NCBI RefSeq assembly: GCF_030283205.1
Contig: NZ_JASNWF010000008.1
Location: forward strand, 186,001 to 250,000
Direction: 5' to 3'
Origin: Actinomadura opuntiae
GTDB taxonomy: Bacteria; Actinomycetota; Actinomycetes; Streptosporangiales; Streptosporangiaceae
DNA: 64,000 bases
This document shows, one piece after another, positions 23,716-32,466 of this stretch. Numbering within the stretch: position 1 is the first letter of the stretch; every line of letters begins with the position of its first letter. Both the position numbers and the translations under genes were made by a program. The notes beneath the pieces were generated by a model, which did not search any database, had not been told where the DNA came from, and saw nothing but the letters and a program-made list of their open reading frames with translations.

Positions 23716-24879
23716 TCAGCCCGCCGCCGCGCCGAGCGTCTGGCGGGCGATGATGACCTGCTGGATCTGGCTCGTCCCCTCGTAGATGCGGAAGAGCCGC
23801 GCGTCCCGGTAGAACCGCTCGACCGGGACCGACCGCATGTACCCGGCGCCGCCGTGCACCTGGACGGCGCGGTCGGCCACGCGCCCGACGGCCTCGCTGC
23901 AGAAGTACTTCGCGGCGGCCGGTCCGGTTCGGCGGTCGGAGCCGTCGGCGTAGGCGCGCGCGGCGTCCAGGACGAGCGCGCGGGCCGCCATGGTGTCGGT
24001 CACCGAGTCCGCGATCATCGCCTGGACGAGCTGGTGCGACGCGATCGGCTTCCCGCCCTGCTTGCGGTCGGAGGCGAACCGGACCGACTCGTCGACCAGC
24101 CGCCGGCACATCCCCACGCAGGCGGCGGCGAGCAGCAGGCGCCCGTTGGACAGGCAGCGCATCGCGGTCCGGAACCCGCTGCCGGCGGCCGCCTCGCCGC
24201 CGACCACGGCATCGGACGGGACGCGCACGCCGTCGAGGTTCACGTCGGCGGTCCAGGCCCCGAACTGGCCCATCTTGTGGTCGCGCGGCCCGACGGTCAG
24301 TCCGGGGGTGTCCGCCGGGACGATGAACACGGCGATGCCCCGCGACGACCTGGCGTCCGGGTCGGTCCGGGCGAAGACCATGAACACGTCGGCGATCGGA
24401 GCGTTGGTGATGTAGCGCTTGACGCCGTCGAGCACCCATTGGTCGCCGTCGCGGACCGCGCTGGTCCGCAGGTCGGCCGGGTCGGACCCGGCGTCCGGCT
24501 CGGTGAGCGCGAACGAGGCGACCGCCTCCCCCGAGGCGAGCCGGGGCAGCCAGTGCCGCTTCTGCTCCGCCGTCCCGGCGTCCATGATCACCTGTCCGGC
24601 GATGCCCACGTTCGTGCTGAACATGGAGCGCAGCGCCGGGGTGGTGTAGCCGACCTCGATCAGCAGCCGGCACTGGTCGACGACGCCGAGGCCGAGGCCG
24701 CCGTACTCCTCGGGGATGGTGAACCCGAACAGGCCCATCCGCTTCGCGGTCTCGCGCAGCTCGGCGGGCACCTCGTCCTTCTCGTCGATCTCCGCCTCGC
24801 GCGGGATCACGTCCCTGCGGATGAAGTCGCGGACGGCCTCCAGCATCGGCTCGAGGTCGTCGTCGTGGGTGTCGGCCAC
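23716..24879 (-). CDS. Acyl-CoA dehydrogenase with canonical catalytic Glu
   Basis: A 387-aa ACAD with ALTEPDAGSDPADL, DGVKRYITNAP and the complete medium-chain type ending RIYEGTSQIQ; the catalytic base is E367. It is the most conventional ACAD of the window and should work as a homotetramer, passing electrons to ETF. The GTG start has GGAAGG about 10 nt before it. It is preceded by a degenerate TGACNTCGANGTCA site at 24904 and lies 62 nt after the ligase gene, on the same strand, so it may be read from its own promoter and from the ligase's. Confidence 0.92.
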   Translation of the reverse strand: MADTHDDDLEPMLEAVRDFIRRDVIPREAEIDEKDEVPAELRETAKRMGLFGFTIPEEYGGLGLGVVDQCRLLIEVGYTTPALRSMFSTNVGIAGQVIMDAGTAEQKRHWLPRLASGEAVASFALTEPDAGSDPADLRTSAVRDGDQWVLDGVKRYITNAPIADVFMVFARTDPDARSSRGIAVFIVPADTPGLTVGPRDHKMGQFGAWTADVNLDGVRVPSDAVVGGEAAAGSGFRTAMRCLSNGRLLLAAACVGMCRRLVDESVRFASDRKQGGKPIASHQLVQAMIADSVTDTMAARALVLDAARAYADGSDRRTGPAAAKYFCSEAVGRVADRAVQVHGGAGYMRSVPVERFYRDARLFRIYEGTSQIQQVIIARQTLGAAAG

Positions 24880-24903
24880 CGGTCAGCCACCTTCCATGGG
24901 CAT

Positions 24904-24917
24904 TAGTTTCGACGTCG
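24904..24917. promoter_or_regulatory. Degenerate TGACNTCGANGTCA-type site before the ACAD gene
   Basis: TAGTTTCGACGTCG keeps the TCGACGTC core but only part of the left arm. It lies in the 62-nt gap 25 nt before the leftward ACAD start. Confidence 0.4.
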
Positions 24918-24941
24918 GAGTCGGTAATATGCCGAGACGCG

Positions 24942-26537
24942 TCAGGTCGCCGCGCGGGCGGCGGCGCGCTCCTGCAGGGCGGTCTTGAGCACCTTCCCGC
25001 TCGCGGTGAGCGGCAGTTCCCCGATCAGCTCGACGAAGCGCGGCACCTTGTAGTTGGCCATCCGCTCGCGGCACCAGGCGATCACCTCGTCCGCGGACGG
25101 CGCGGGCGCGCGTGGCACGACGAACGCCATGCCCACCTGGCCGAGCCGCGCGTCGGGGACGCCGACGACCGCCGCCTCCCGGACGCCCGGGTGCTCCAGG
25201 AGCATGGCCTCGATCTCGGCCGGATAGGCGTTGAACCCGCCGACGATGAACATGTCCTTGGAGCGCCCGGCGATGCGCAGGCAGCCGCGCTCGTCGAAAC
25301 GCCCCAGGTCACCGGTGCGCAGCCAGCCGTCGGGGGACAGCACCTCCGCCGTCGCGTCCGGGTCGTCCAGGTACCCGGCCATGACGGACGGCCCGCGCAG
25401 CACGATCTCGCCGACCTCGCCTCGCGCGGCGTCCTCGCCGGTGCCGTCCACGACGCGGATCTCGAAGCCGGGACGGGCGCGGCCGACGGTCGTGGCGATG
25501 GTCTCCGGGTCGTCGCCGGGCCCGGTGGAGCTGGCCGTCCCCGCCTCGGTCAGGCCGTATCCGGCGACGACGACCGAGAACGGCAGCTCGTCGCGGATCC
25601 GCCGGATCAGCTCGACCGGGATGTCCGCCGCGCCGGTCACCGCGACGCGCAGGCTCGACAGGTCGTACCGGTCGCGGCCGGGGTGCTCGAGGATGGCGTG
25701 GTACAGCGTCGGGGCGCCCGGCAGGACGGTCGCCCGTTCCTCGGCCACCAGCGCCAGCACCGCGTCGACGTCCAGAACAGCCTGCGGGTACATGGTGGCG
25801 CCGGCCGCCAGGCAGGCGAGGATGCCGGCCTTGAAGCCGAACATGTGGAAGTAGGGGTTGACCATCACGTAGCGGTCGCCCTCGCCGAGCCCGGTCATCG
25901 CGACCCAGTCGTTCGCCACGCGCATTGTCCGGCCGTGGGTCATGACCACGCCCTTGGGCGTCCCGGTCGTGCCGGACGTGAAGAGGATGTCGGAGGTGTC
26001 GTCCGGGCCGAGGGCCGCGCTGCGCCGGTCGACCTCGGCGAGGCCGTCACCGGTCGCGCACGCGAGGAAGTCGTCCCACGGCACGCCGGTCCCGGACGGG
26101 CCGCCGCGCGCGATGACGACGGTCCGCAGGTCGGGCAGGGGGACGCCCGCGCCGGCGAGCATCTCCACGTAGTCGGTGCCGAGGAAGTCCGTCACCGTCA
26201 CCAGCACCTTCGCCTCGGCGCGGCGCAGGATGCCGGTGGCCTCCCGCCCCTTGAACCGGGTGTTGACCGGGACGAGGACGGCGCCCGCCTGGTGCAGGCC
26301 CAGCAGCGCGACGATCCATTCGCGGCTGTTGAACGCCCAGATGCCGACGCGGTCGCCCGGTCCGACGCCGCTCGCGACCAGCGCGGCCCCGAAGCGGCGA
26401 GCCTCCTCGTGGAGCCGCGCGTAGGAGACGCGGGCGGCGCCGTCCACGACGGCGGTCCGGTCGGGGAAGCGCTCCGCCGCGGCCGCGGCCATCGCCGCGA
26501 TGCTCGGCCGGTCCGGCCCGGGGTCGTCGTCGCTCAT
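24942..26537 (-). CDS. Acyl-CoA synthetase (AMP-forming, FadD-like)
   Basis: A 531-aa ANL ligase: TSGTTGTPKG (187-196), GYGLTEAGT, WLRTGDLGRFDERGCLRIAGRSKDM-like hinge and the catalytic Lys K515 (TASGKVLK). It should form an acyl-CoA for the ACAD downstream. ATG 26537 follows GGAGG. On its strand a TATACT -10 box (complement of 26567-26572) overlaps the operator at 26554-26567, placing the gene in the TGACNTCGANGTCA regulon. Confidence 0.93.
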   Translation of the reverse strand: MSDDDPGPDRPSIAAMAAAAAERFPDRTAVVDGAARVSYARLHEEARRFGAALVASGVGPGDRVGIWAFNSREWIVALLGLHQAGAVLVPVNTRFKGREATGILRRAEAKVLVTVTDFLGTDYVEMLAGAGVPLPDLRTVVIARGGPSGTGVPWDDFLACATGDGLAEVDRRSAALGPDDTSDILFTSGTTGTPKGVVMTHGRTMRVANDWVAMTGLGEGDRYVMVNPYFHMFGFKAGILACLAAGATMYPQAVLDVDAVLALVAEERATVLPGAPTLYHAILEHPGRDRYDLSSLRVAVTGAADIPVELIRRIRDELPFSVVVAGYGLTEAGTASSTGPGDDPETIATTVGRARPGFEIRVVDGTGEDAARGEVGEIVLRGPSVMAGYLDDPDATAEVLSPDGWLRTGDLGRFDERGCLRIAGRSKDMFIVGGFNAYPAEIEAMLLEHPGVREAAVVGVPDARLGQVGMAFVVPRAPAPSADEVIAWCRERMANYKVPRFVELIGELPLTASGKVLKTALQERAAARAAT

Positions 26538-26552
26538 GTCAGGCCTCCGTGA

Positions 26553-26581
26553 TTGACATCGACGTCAGTATAGACTTTTAT
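26553..26581. promoter_or_regulatory. Bidirectional promoter with a perfect operator
   Basis: Rightward: TTGACA (26553-26558), 17 nt, TTTTAT (26576-26581). Leftward: TATACT at 26572-26567. The exact palindrome TGACATCGACGTCA (26554-26567) overlaps both, so one repressor dimer could close the ligase gene and the ACAD pair at 26744. Confidence 0.58.
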
Positions 26582-26743
26582 CGAGGGCAGAGAAGAGCTC
26601 CTCCGCATCCGCGCCGGCGGCCCGCGCGGCACACCCGCGGGCCGGGCGCGCCTCCCCCGAGGTCGCCGCCACATGATCACTGAGTCCGACCGTCCCCCGG
26701 CCGCCGCCGTCGCGGCTCGCACCGCGCCGCGGAGTGAGCGCTG

Positions 26744-27796
26744 ATGGACGTCCGCCTGTCCGCCGAGCAGCGGGCGCTGCGCGAGGCGGCCGCCCGGCTC
26801 GTCGACGACCACGCGCCCGGCTCCGTCGCCGACCTGGACGACGCCGCCCGCACCGCCCGGCTGGAGGCGGCGCTGACCGGCTCCGGCTGGCGCGAGCTGC
26901 GCGTCCCGGACCCCGATGCGCCGGCCCGTCCGCTGGCCTCGGCCGTCGAGACCGCGATCGTGGCCGAGGAGCTCGGCCGCGGACCGGCCGACGCGTCCTT
27001 CCTCGGGCCCACACTGGCCGCCGAACTGCGGCGCCGCGCGGGCACCGACCCCGCCGCGACGCTCGAAACCGTCCTGCTGCGGCCCGACCTGTCCGGACTG
27101 GTCGTCATCGAGGACGGGCAGGCGCACTGCTCCGGCGTCGCGATCGACGCCCGCGGCGCCACGGCCGCCCTCGCGCTCGTCCGGACCGGCCACGGCTACG
27201 ACCTGGCCCGCGTCCCGGTGCGCGACGCGTCGCCGGGACGCGACCTCACCCGTCCCGCGGCAGTGGTCGAGGACGCGGCGGCCGAACGGCCGCCCGGCAC
27301 GACCCGCGGACCGCTCACCGCCGAGGACGTCGAGGCCTGGTCGGCGTTCGCCCTCGCGCTCACCTGCGCCGACCTCGTCGGGACGATGCGCGGCGCGATC
27401 GACCTTGCACGCGGGTACGCCGGCGTCCGGCACCAGTACGGCGTGGCCATCGGCACCTTCCAGAGCGTCCAGCACATGCTGGCGGACGCGTTCGTCTCGA
27501 TGGAGGGCTCCGGCAGCGTCACCCGGCACGCGGCCTGGGCGGCCGACACCCTCCCGGCCGGGGAGGCGCTCGCCGCCGCGGCCGTCGCCAAGGCGTACTG
27601 CGCCCGCGCCGCGCGCGAGGTGTGCGAGACCGCGATCCAGGTGCACGGCGGCATCGGCATGACCTGGGAGTGCCTCGCGCACGTCCACCTGCGGCGGGCG
27701 CTGCTGTCCACCCGGGTGCTCGGCGACGCGGGCGTGAACCTGGCCCGCGTCGTCGCGCACCGCAAGATCGGAGGCCTGCACGATGGACTTCGCTGA
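26744..27796 (+). CDS. Acyl-CoA dehydrogenase, small subunit of a two-gene pair
   Basis: A 350-aa ACAD-fold protein with a reduced middle domain and a complete C-terminal helical domain (RHQYGVAIGTFQSVQHMLAD, IQVHGGIGMTWE). The EPGAGSD-type substrate loop is absent, as expected for the smaller partner of a heteromeric enzyme. It overlaps the next ACAD gene by 14 nt. A weak GGAG precedes the ATG. It is transcribed from the bidirectional promoter at 26553-26581, shared with the ligase. Confidence 0.87.
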   Translation: MDVRLSAEQRALREAAARLVDDHAPGSVADLDDAARTARLEAALTGSGWRELRVPDPDAPARPLASAVETAIVAEELGRGPADASFLGPTLAAELRRRAGTDPAATLETVLLRPDLSGLVVIEDGQAHCSGVAIDARGATAALALVRTGHGYDLARVPVRDASPGRDLTRPAAVVEDAAAERPPGTTRGPLTAEDVEAWSAFALALTCADLVGTMRGAIDLARGYAGVRHQYGVAIGTFQSVQHMLADAFVSMEGSGSVTRHAAWAADTLPAGEALAAAAVAKAYCARAAREVCETAIQVHGGIGMTWECLAHVHLRRALLSTRVLGDAGVNLARVVAHRKIGGLHDGLR

Positions 27797-28913
27797 CTCC
27801 CCGGAGGAGGCCGCGTTCCGCGCGCGGCTGCGGGCCTGGCTCGCCGAGCACAACCCCGGGCTCCCCCACTCGTCCACGGCGGACGAGTACTGGGACGGCC
27901 AGGCGCCCTGGCACCGGGCCCTGTACGACGCCGGGTTCTTCGGGCTGTCGTGGCCCGAGGAGGTCGGCGGCCACGGGCTGCCGAGCGTGTACGAGGCGAT
28001 CCTCGACGACGAGCTGGCCCAGGCCGGAGCGCCGCCGCGTCCGAGCCTCGGCTACCTGGTGCAGGGCATGATGCGGCACGGGAGCGAGGACGTGCGGCGC
28101 CGCTTCCTGCCCGGCCTGGTCAGCGGCCGGGAGCGCTGGTGCCAGGGGTTCAGCGAGCCGGACGCCGGGTCGGACCTGGCCTCGCTGCGCACCCGAGCGG
28201 TCCGCGACGGCGACGAGTACGCCGTCACCGGCCACAAGGTCTGGACGAGCTACTCCGACGAGGCCGACTGGTGCCTGGTGCTGGCCCGCACCGACCCGGA
28301 CGTCCCCAAGCACAAGGGCCTGTCGGCGTTCGCGGTCCGGATGGACCAGGCCGCCATCGAGCAGCGCCCACTGAAGATGATCAACGGGGTGACCCGCGAG
28401 TTCGGCGAGGTGCTCTTCGACGGGGCGATCGCGCGGGCGTCCGACATGATCGGCGCGCCCGGCGAGGGCTGGCGGCTGGCCATGACGGTGGTCGGCCACG
28501 AGCGGGAACCCGGCGAGCTCGGCTACGTCGCGCGCTACAGCAAGGCGGTCAACGAGCTGGTCGGCGTGCTGCGCTCCGAGCCCGGCCGGTTCACCGAGGA
28601 GAACGTCCGGGACGTGGCGTGGGCGGTCGTCGAGGCCGAGATGCTGCGGCTGCACGTGTGCCGGCGGCTCTCCGACCGGCTGGACGGCACCTCGCACGGG
28701 CCCGAGGGATCGGTGGACAAGCTGCTGATGACACGGGTCGAACAGGCCGTCGGGCACGCCGCGCTCGGCATCAGCAACCTGACCGGCGGCATCGAGGAGG
28801 ACACGTGGCTGAAGACGTACCTGTACAGCCGGGCGCAGAGCATCATGGGCGGGACGTCGCAGGTGCAGCGCAACCTGGTGGCGACCCGGATCCTCGGGCT
28901 CCCGGTCGCGTGA
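27783..28913 (+). CDS. Acyl-CoA dehydrogenase, large subunit of a two-gene pair
   Basis: A 376-aa ACAD: GFSEPDAGSDLASL, VTGHKVWTSYSDEADW and the C-terminal MGGTSQVQRN, in which Gly replaces the medium-chain catalytic Glu. This pattern matches heteromeric steroid-type ACADs. It overlaps both neighbours (14 nt before, 4 nt after), so the pair and the following hydratase are probably co-translated. Desaturation by the pair followed by hydration is the natural reading. Confidence 0.9.
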   Translation: MDFADSPEEAAFRARLRAWLAEHNPGLPHSSTADEYWDGQAPWHRALYDAGFFGLSWPEEVGGHGLPSVYEAILDDELAQAGAPPRPSLGYLVQGMMRHGSEDVRRRFLPGLVSGRERWCQGFSEPDAGSDLASLRTRAVRDGDEYAVTGHKVWTSYSDEADWCLVLARTDPDVPKHKGLSAFAVRMDQAAIEQRPLKMINGVTREFGEVLFDGAIARASDMIGAPGEGWRLAMTVVGHEREPGELGYVARYSKAVNELVGVLRSEPGRFTEENVRDVAWAVVEAEMLRLHVCRRLSDRLDGTSHGPEGSVDKLLMTRVEQAVGHAALGISNLTGGIEEDTWLKTYLYSRAQSIMGGTSQVQRNLVATRILGLPVA

Positions 28914-29695
28914 GCGGCGCGTACGGGATGCCCCCGGAGATCGAGGTCACCGCGGACGGGCCGATCAGGATCGTGACGCTCAACCGTCCCGAGTCGCTGA
29001 ACGCGACGAACCACGTGCTGCACGAGGGCCTCGGCGCGCTGTTCCCCCGGCTCGACGCCGACGACGAGGCCCGCGCGGTGGTGCTGACCGGCGCGGGCCG
29101 CGCGTTCTCGGCGGGCGGCGACTTCTCCTATCTCGACGAGCTGACCAAGGACGACGGCCTGCGGCGGCAGACCCTCGTGGACGCGCGCCGCATCGTCACC
29201 GGGATGGTGCAGTGCCGGCTGCCGATCGTCGCCGCGGTCAACGGGCCGGCCGTCGGGCTGGGATGCAGCCTCGTCGCGCTCTCCGACATCGTGTTCATCG
29301 CGGAAAGCGCCCACCTCGCCGACCCGCACGTCATGGTCGGGCTCGTGGCGGCGGACGGCGGCCCGGTCACCTGGCCGCTGCTGACCAGCCTGCAACTGGC
29401 CAAGGAGTACGCGCTCACCGGCGACCGGATCAGCGCCCGCCGCGCCGCCGAGATCGGGCTGGCGAACCACGTCTGCGCCGACGGCGAGGTGCTGGAGTCC
29501 GCGATGGCCTGCGCGCGCCGGCTCGCGGCCCTGCCCCGCCGGACGATGGAGGACACCAAGCGCGTCCTCAACCTGCACCTGGAGCGCGCCGTCCTCGCCA
29601 CGCTCGACTTCGCGATCGCCGCGGAGGACCGGTCGTTCCTGTCGCCGGAACTGCGGGCGACCCTGGACAGGCAGCTGGCCAAGCAGAAGAAGTAG
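28910..29695 (+). CDS. Enoyl-CoA hydratase/isomerase family protein
   Basis: A 261-aa crotonase: FSAGGDFSYL (66-75) and NGPAVGLGCSLVALSD (111-126). The first hydratase Glu is Ser (S120). An Asp, D149 in GLVAADGG, sits as in PaaG-type isomerases and related hydratases. The GTG start at 28910 overlaps the ACAD stop; ATG 28928 is the alternative, and neither has a clear ribosome site, which fits coupling. It ends just before a strong hairpin. Confidence 0.87.
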   Translation: MSGAYGMPPEIEVTADGPIRIVTLNRPESLNATNHVLHEGLGALFPRLDADDEARAVVLTGAGRAFSAGGDFSYLDELTKDDGLRRQTLVDARRIVTGMVQCRLPIVAAVNGPAVGLGCSLVALSDIVFIAESAHLADPHVMVGLVAADGGPVTWPLLTSLQLAKEYALTGDRISARRAAEIGLANHVCADGEVLESAMACARRLAALPRRTMEDTKRVLNLHLERAVLATLDFAIAAEDRSFLSPELRATLDRQLAKQKK

Positions 29696-29711
29696 GGCCG
29701 TACGTCCTGGT

Positions 29712-29752
29712 CCGCCGGTGGCAGGGGCTCGCCGTTGCCCTGCCACCGGCGG
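29712..29752. terminator. Strong bidirectional hairpin terminator
   Basis: CCGCCGGTGGCAGGG (29712-29726) pairs perfectly over 15 bp with 29738-29752 around an 11-nt loop, in the 63-nt gap between convergent genes. No T-run follows beyond a short CTTTC. Confidence 0.75.
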
Positions 29753-29758
29753 CGCCTT

Positions 29759-30736
29759 TCACAGGGGCGGCGCGTCCGGCAGGCGCCGCGTGCGCAGCAG
29801 CTCCTCGCCGAGCTCGCGCGTCAGCGTCCTGGAGTCGCCGAGCAGGCCGTCGAGGGCGAGAACGCGCCGGAAGAGGTGGTGGAAGCCGTGCTCGGCGGTG
29901 AACCCGACACCGGCGAGCACCTGCTGGCAGTGGCGCGCCACCGTGCGCGCGTTCCGGCCGGCGACGGCCTTGGCCATTGCGGCGAGCTGCGGGGACACCG
30001 CGTCGCCGGCCTCGATGGCGATAGTGGCGGCGGCCTCCGCGCTCTCGATCGCGATCAGGCAGTCGGCCAGGCGGTGCCGGACGGCCTGGAACGCGGCGAT
30101 CGGCCTGCCGAACTGGACGCGCGTCACGGCGTGCTCGCGCGCCAGGCGCAGCATCGTCCGGCTCGCGCCGATCAGCTCGTACGCGACGGCCGCCCGTCCG
30201 GCCGCCAGCGCGCCCTCCCATGCGGCGGCCGTGATCGCAGTGCCATCGGACGCGGCCGGGCCCCGGCCTTCGACCGCGACCAGCCCGAGCCGGGGATCGG
30301 CGCCGCCGATCGGCCGTGTTTCGAGCTTGCCCGTCTCGACGGTGAAGGCCTGGAGCGCGCCGAACTGACCGGCGGCGAGCACCACGGCGCGGGCGGCGCC
30401 CGGCATCCGGACGGTGCCGAGGCCATGCACGGTAAGCCCGCCGTCCCGGACGGAACCGGGGCCAGCGTAGGCACCGAACTCCGGGAGCACGAACGCGGTG
30501 CGCGCGTCGGCCGGAAGCCCGAGCGCGGCCGTCAGCAGATCGTCCAGCGCGCCGGAGGCCGCGTTCGCCATGCCCTGCCGGGTGAACAGCAGCGGGATGA
30601 CCGCGCTCCCCTCCTCCGCCAGCGCCTCCCGCCAGCCGACCTCGTCCAGCGACGCCTCGACCTCCGCGGCGGTCGCGTGCCGGAAGGCCCGGTCCAGGCT
30701 CTGCCCGAGCAGCTCGGCGGTGTCGGCGTCCATCAT
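29759..30736 (-). CDS. Acyl-CoA dehydrogenase, small subunit of a two-gene pair
   Basis: A 325-aa ACAD-like protein. The N-terminal and middle domains have diverged; the C-terminal helical bundle is recognisable (TRVQFGRPIAAFQAVRHRLADCLIAIESA, then AGVGFTAEHGFHHLFRR). Its ATG overlaps the stop of the large-subunit gene (ATGA), as in the other two pairs in this window. It probably forms an alpha2beta2 enzyme with the product of 30733-31863. It is the most divergent of the three small subunits. Confidence 0.83.
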   Translation of the reverse strand: MMDADTAELLGQSLDRAFRHATAAEVEASLDEVGWREALAEEGSAVIPLLFTRQGMANAASGALDDLLTAALGLPADARTAFVLPEFGAYAGPGSVRDGGLTVHGLGTVRMPGAARAVVLAAGQFGALQAFTVETGKLETRPIGGADPRLGLVAVEGRGPAASDGTAITAAAWEGALAAGRAAVAYELIGASRTMLRLAREHAVTRVQFGRPIAAFQAVRHRLADCLIAIESAEAAATIAIEAGDAVSPQLAAMAKAVAGRNARTVARHCQQVLAGVGFTAEHGFHHLFRRVLALDGLLGDSRTLTRELGEELLRTRRLPDAPPL

Positions 30737-31863
30737 CGTTCCGCCCCCAGGTCGAGCAGGCGGCGCGCGATGATGTTGCGCTGGATCTCGGCACTGCCGC
30801 CGTAGATCGTCGCCGCCCGCGAGTACAGGAACCCGGTGCGCCAGCGGTCGGCGTCCGCGTCGTCGCCGACCGCGAGGGCCGCCGGCAGCGCGTCCGCGAC
30901 AAGGTCGAACACCGCCTGCTCGGTCGTGGCGAGCAGCACCTTGTCGATCGAGGTCTCCGGGCCGAGCCGCTCGCCGCGGGCCATCCGGTGCTGCGTCCCG
31001 CGCGAGCGGGCGTGGAACGCGAACGCCAGCTGGACGGCCTCGCCGAGGTCGCCGGGGTCGAGCGCGCCGTCCGGCGCCGTCGCGAGCAGGTGCCCGAGCC
31101 GTTGCCGCAGGTAGGCGCTGCGATGCCAGAGCGAGGTGCTCCGCTCGTAGGGCAGCAGGTCCATCGCGACGGCCCAGCCGCCGTCGACCTCACCGAGGGT
31201 GCGGTCGAGCGGGACGCGCACGTCGTCGAAGAACACCTCGCAGAACTCGTCGCGGCCGTGCATCGCGCGGATCGGCCGCACGGTGATGCCGGGCGCGTCC
31301 ATGTCGACGAACAGCGCGGTGATGCCCCTGCTCCCCGACTCCGGCGTGCCGGTGCGGGCCAGCAGGACGCACCGGTGCGCGTACTGCGCCAGGCTCGTCC
31401 AGACCTTCTGCCCGGTGACGCGCCAGACCTCGCCGTCGCGGCGCGCGCGGCACGCCAGGGAGCCCAGGTTGCTGCCGGTGCTCGGCTCGGAGAAGCCCTG
31501 GCACCAGGTCTCGTCGCCGCGCAGCAGCCGCGGCACCATCTCCGCCGCCAGCTCCGGCGGGGCGAACTCGATCATGGTGGGGGCGAGCACCTCGGTCATC
31601 GAGTAGATGCCGGGCTCGATCAGGTCGCGGTACGCCAGCGCCTCGCCGAGGTAGGCGCGCATGAGCGTGGACCCGCCGAGCCCGCCCACCCGCTCGGGCC
31701 AGCCCCGGCGCATCCAGCCCGCGTCGTAGGTCATGCGCTTGACCAGGGAGAGGTGCTCGACCTCCTGGTCGAAGGTGACGTCCGGCCCGGACTCGGCGCG
31801 CAGCTCGGGCTCGTGCTCGTCGAGCCACGCGTCCAGGCCGGTACGGAACTCGTGCAGCTCCAT
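30733..31863 (-). CDS. Acyl-CoA dehydrogenase, large subunit of a two-gene pair
   Basis: A 376-aa ACAD with GFSEPSTGSNLGSL (the usual AGSD is STGSN), VTGQKVWTSLAQYAH and the ending IYGGSAEIQRN with Gly at the classical Glu site. ATG 31863 lies 11 nt after the SnoaL-like gene; no strong ribosome site is seen, suggesting coupling. The frame stays open far upstream, but that part is antisense to the Rieske gene and is not coding. It forms the third ACAD pair with 29759-30736. Confidence 0.88.
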   Translation of the reverse strand: MELHEFRTGLDAWLDEHEPELRAESGPDVTFDQEVEHLSLVKRMTYDAGWMRRGWPERVGGLGGSTLMRAYLGEALAYRDLIEPGIYSMTEVLAPTMIEFAPPELAAEMVPRLLRGDETWCQGFSEPSTGSNLGSLACRARRDGEVWRVTGQKVWTSLAQYAHRCVLLARTGTPESGSRGITALFVDMDAPGITVRPIRAMHGRDEFCEVFFDDVRVPLDRTLGEVDGGWAVAMDLLPYERSTSLWHRSAYLRQRLGHLLATAPDGALDPGDLGEAVQLAFAFHARSRGTQHRMARGERLGPETSIDKVLLATTEQAVFDLVADALPAALAVGDDADADRWRTGFLYSRAATIYGGSAEIQRNIIARRLLDLGAER

Positions 31864-31874
31864 CGGGCCCGCGT

Positions 31875-32318
31875 TCAGTTCGCGGACGTCCGCTTCGGCT
31901 CCGGGCGCAGCGGGTCGTGGGGGCGCCCCGAGTCGCGGGCGCCGCTGCGCCGCAGGAACGTCATCGCCCGGGTCTGCAACCGCCATCCGTCCGGGGTGCG
32001 GGTGTAGGTGTCGGTGTACCAGCCGATCCGCATCGCGTGGTCGTGCTGGGCGACGAAGCACAGCGGCTGCTCGCCCCGGGCCGAGGCGTCCCCGTCGAAC
32101 GTGATCGCCGGGGTGCCCACCGAGAACAGGCCCTTGGGGGCCGCCGCGACCAGCTCGGGGAAGTCGGCGACCCCGTAGCGCTCCCCGAATGCGCTGTAGG
32201 TGCCGTCCGGCGCGAACACGGCCACGACCCCGTCCACGTCGTCCTTCGTCATGCCGACCGCGTAGCGCGCGAGCAGCTGCTCGATCTCGATGATGTCGGC
32301 GATGCGCGAGCTGTCCAC
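31875..32318 (-). CDS. SnoaL-like / NTF2-fold protein
   Basis: A 147-aa protein of the polyketide-cyclase/dehydratase-like NTF2 fold: IEIEQLLARYAVGMTKDDVDGVVAVFAPDG at the N-terminus, and WYTDTYTRTPDGWRLQTRAMTFLRR in the last strands. Such proteins include steroid isomerases, hydratases and ring-hydroxylating-oxygenase small-subunit relatives. The GTG start follows AGGAGG. It heads the operon of the third ACAD pair and lies divergent from the Rieske oxygenase alpha gene, so it may act on the same substrate. No specific reaction can be assigned. Confidence 0.87.
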   Translation of the reverse strand: MDSSRIADIIEIEQLLARYAVGMTKDDVDGVVAVFAPDGTYSAFGERYGVADFPELVAAAPKGLFSVGTPAITFDGDASARGEQPLCFVAQHDHAMRIGWYTDTYTRTPDGWRLQTRAMTFLRRSGARDSGRPHDPLRPEPKRTSAN

Positions 32319-32384
32319 GCTTCGGCCTCCTTGGCGGGCGTCGGGATGCGGGCCGTGCGGCGCACGGTGCCCGCGATGCTATCT

Positions 32385-32398
32385 CGACTTCGACGTCA
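32385..32398. promoter_or_regulatory. TGACNTCGANGTCA-type operator before the SnoaL/ACAD operon
   Basis: CGACTTCGACGTCA has one mismatch to the palindrome. It lies 67 nt before the leftward SnoaL start and 70 nt from the other regulon's site at 32467, in the same divergent gap. Confidence 0.55.
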
Positions 32399-32466
32399 AA
32401 ACCAGTATCGCCCGAGAGCGCCGCTCCAGGCCGTCGCGCGGTCGTCCGGCAGGGCTTCGCACGTGC

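Noticed and set aside
18493..32398. KstR or KstR2 control of the CoA genes
   Set aside because: The sites found do not resemble the KstR or KstR2 palindromes I know; the TGACNTCGANGTCA consensus is different in sequence and centre.
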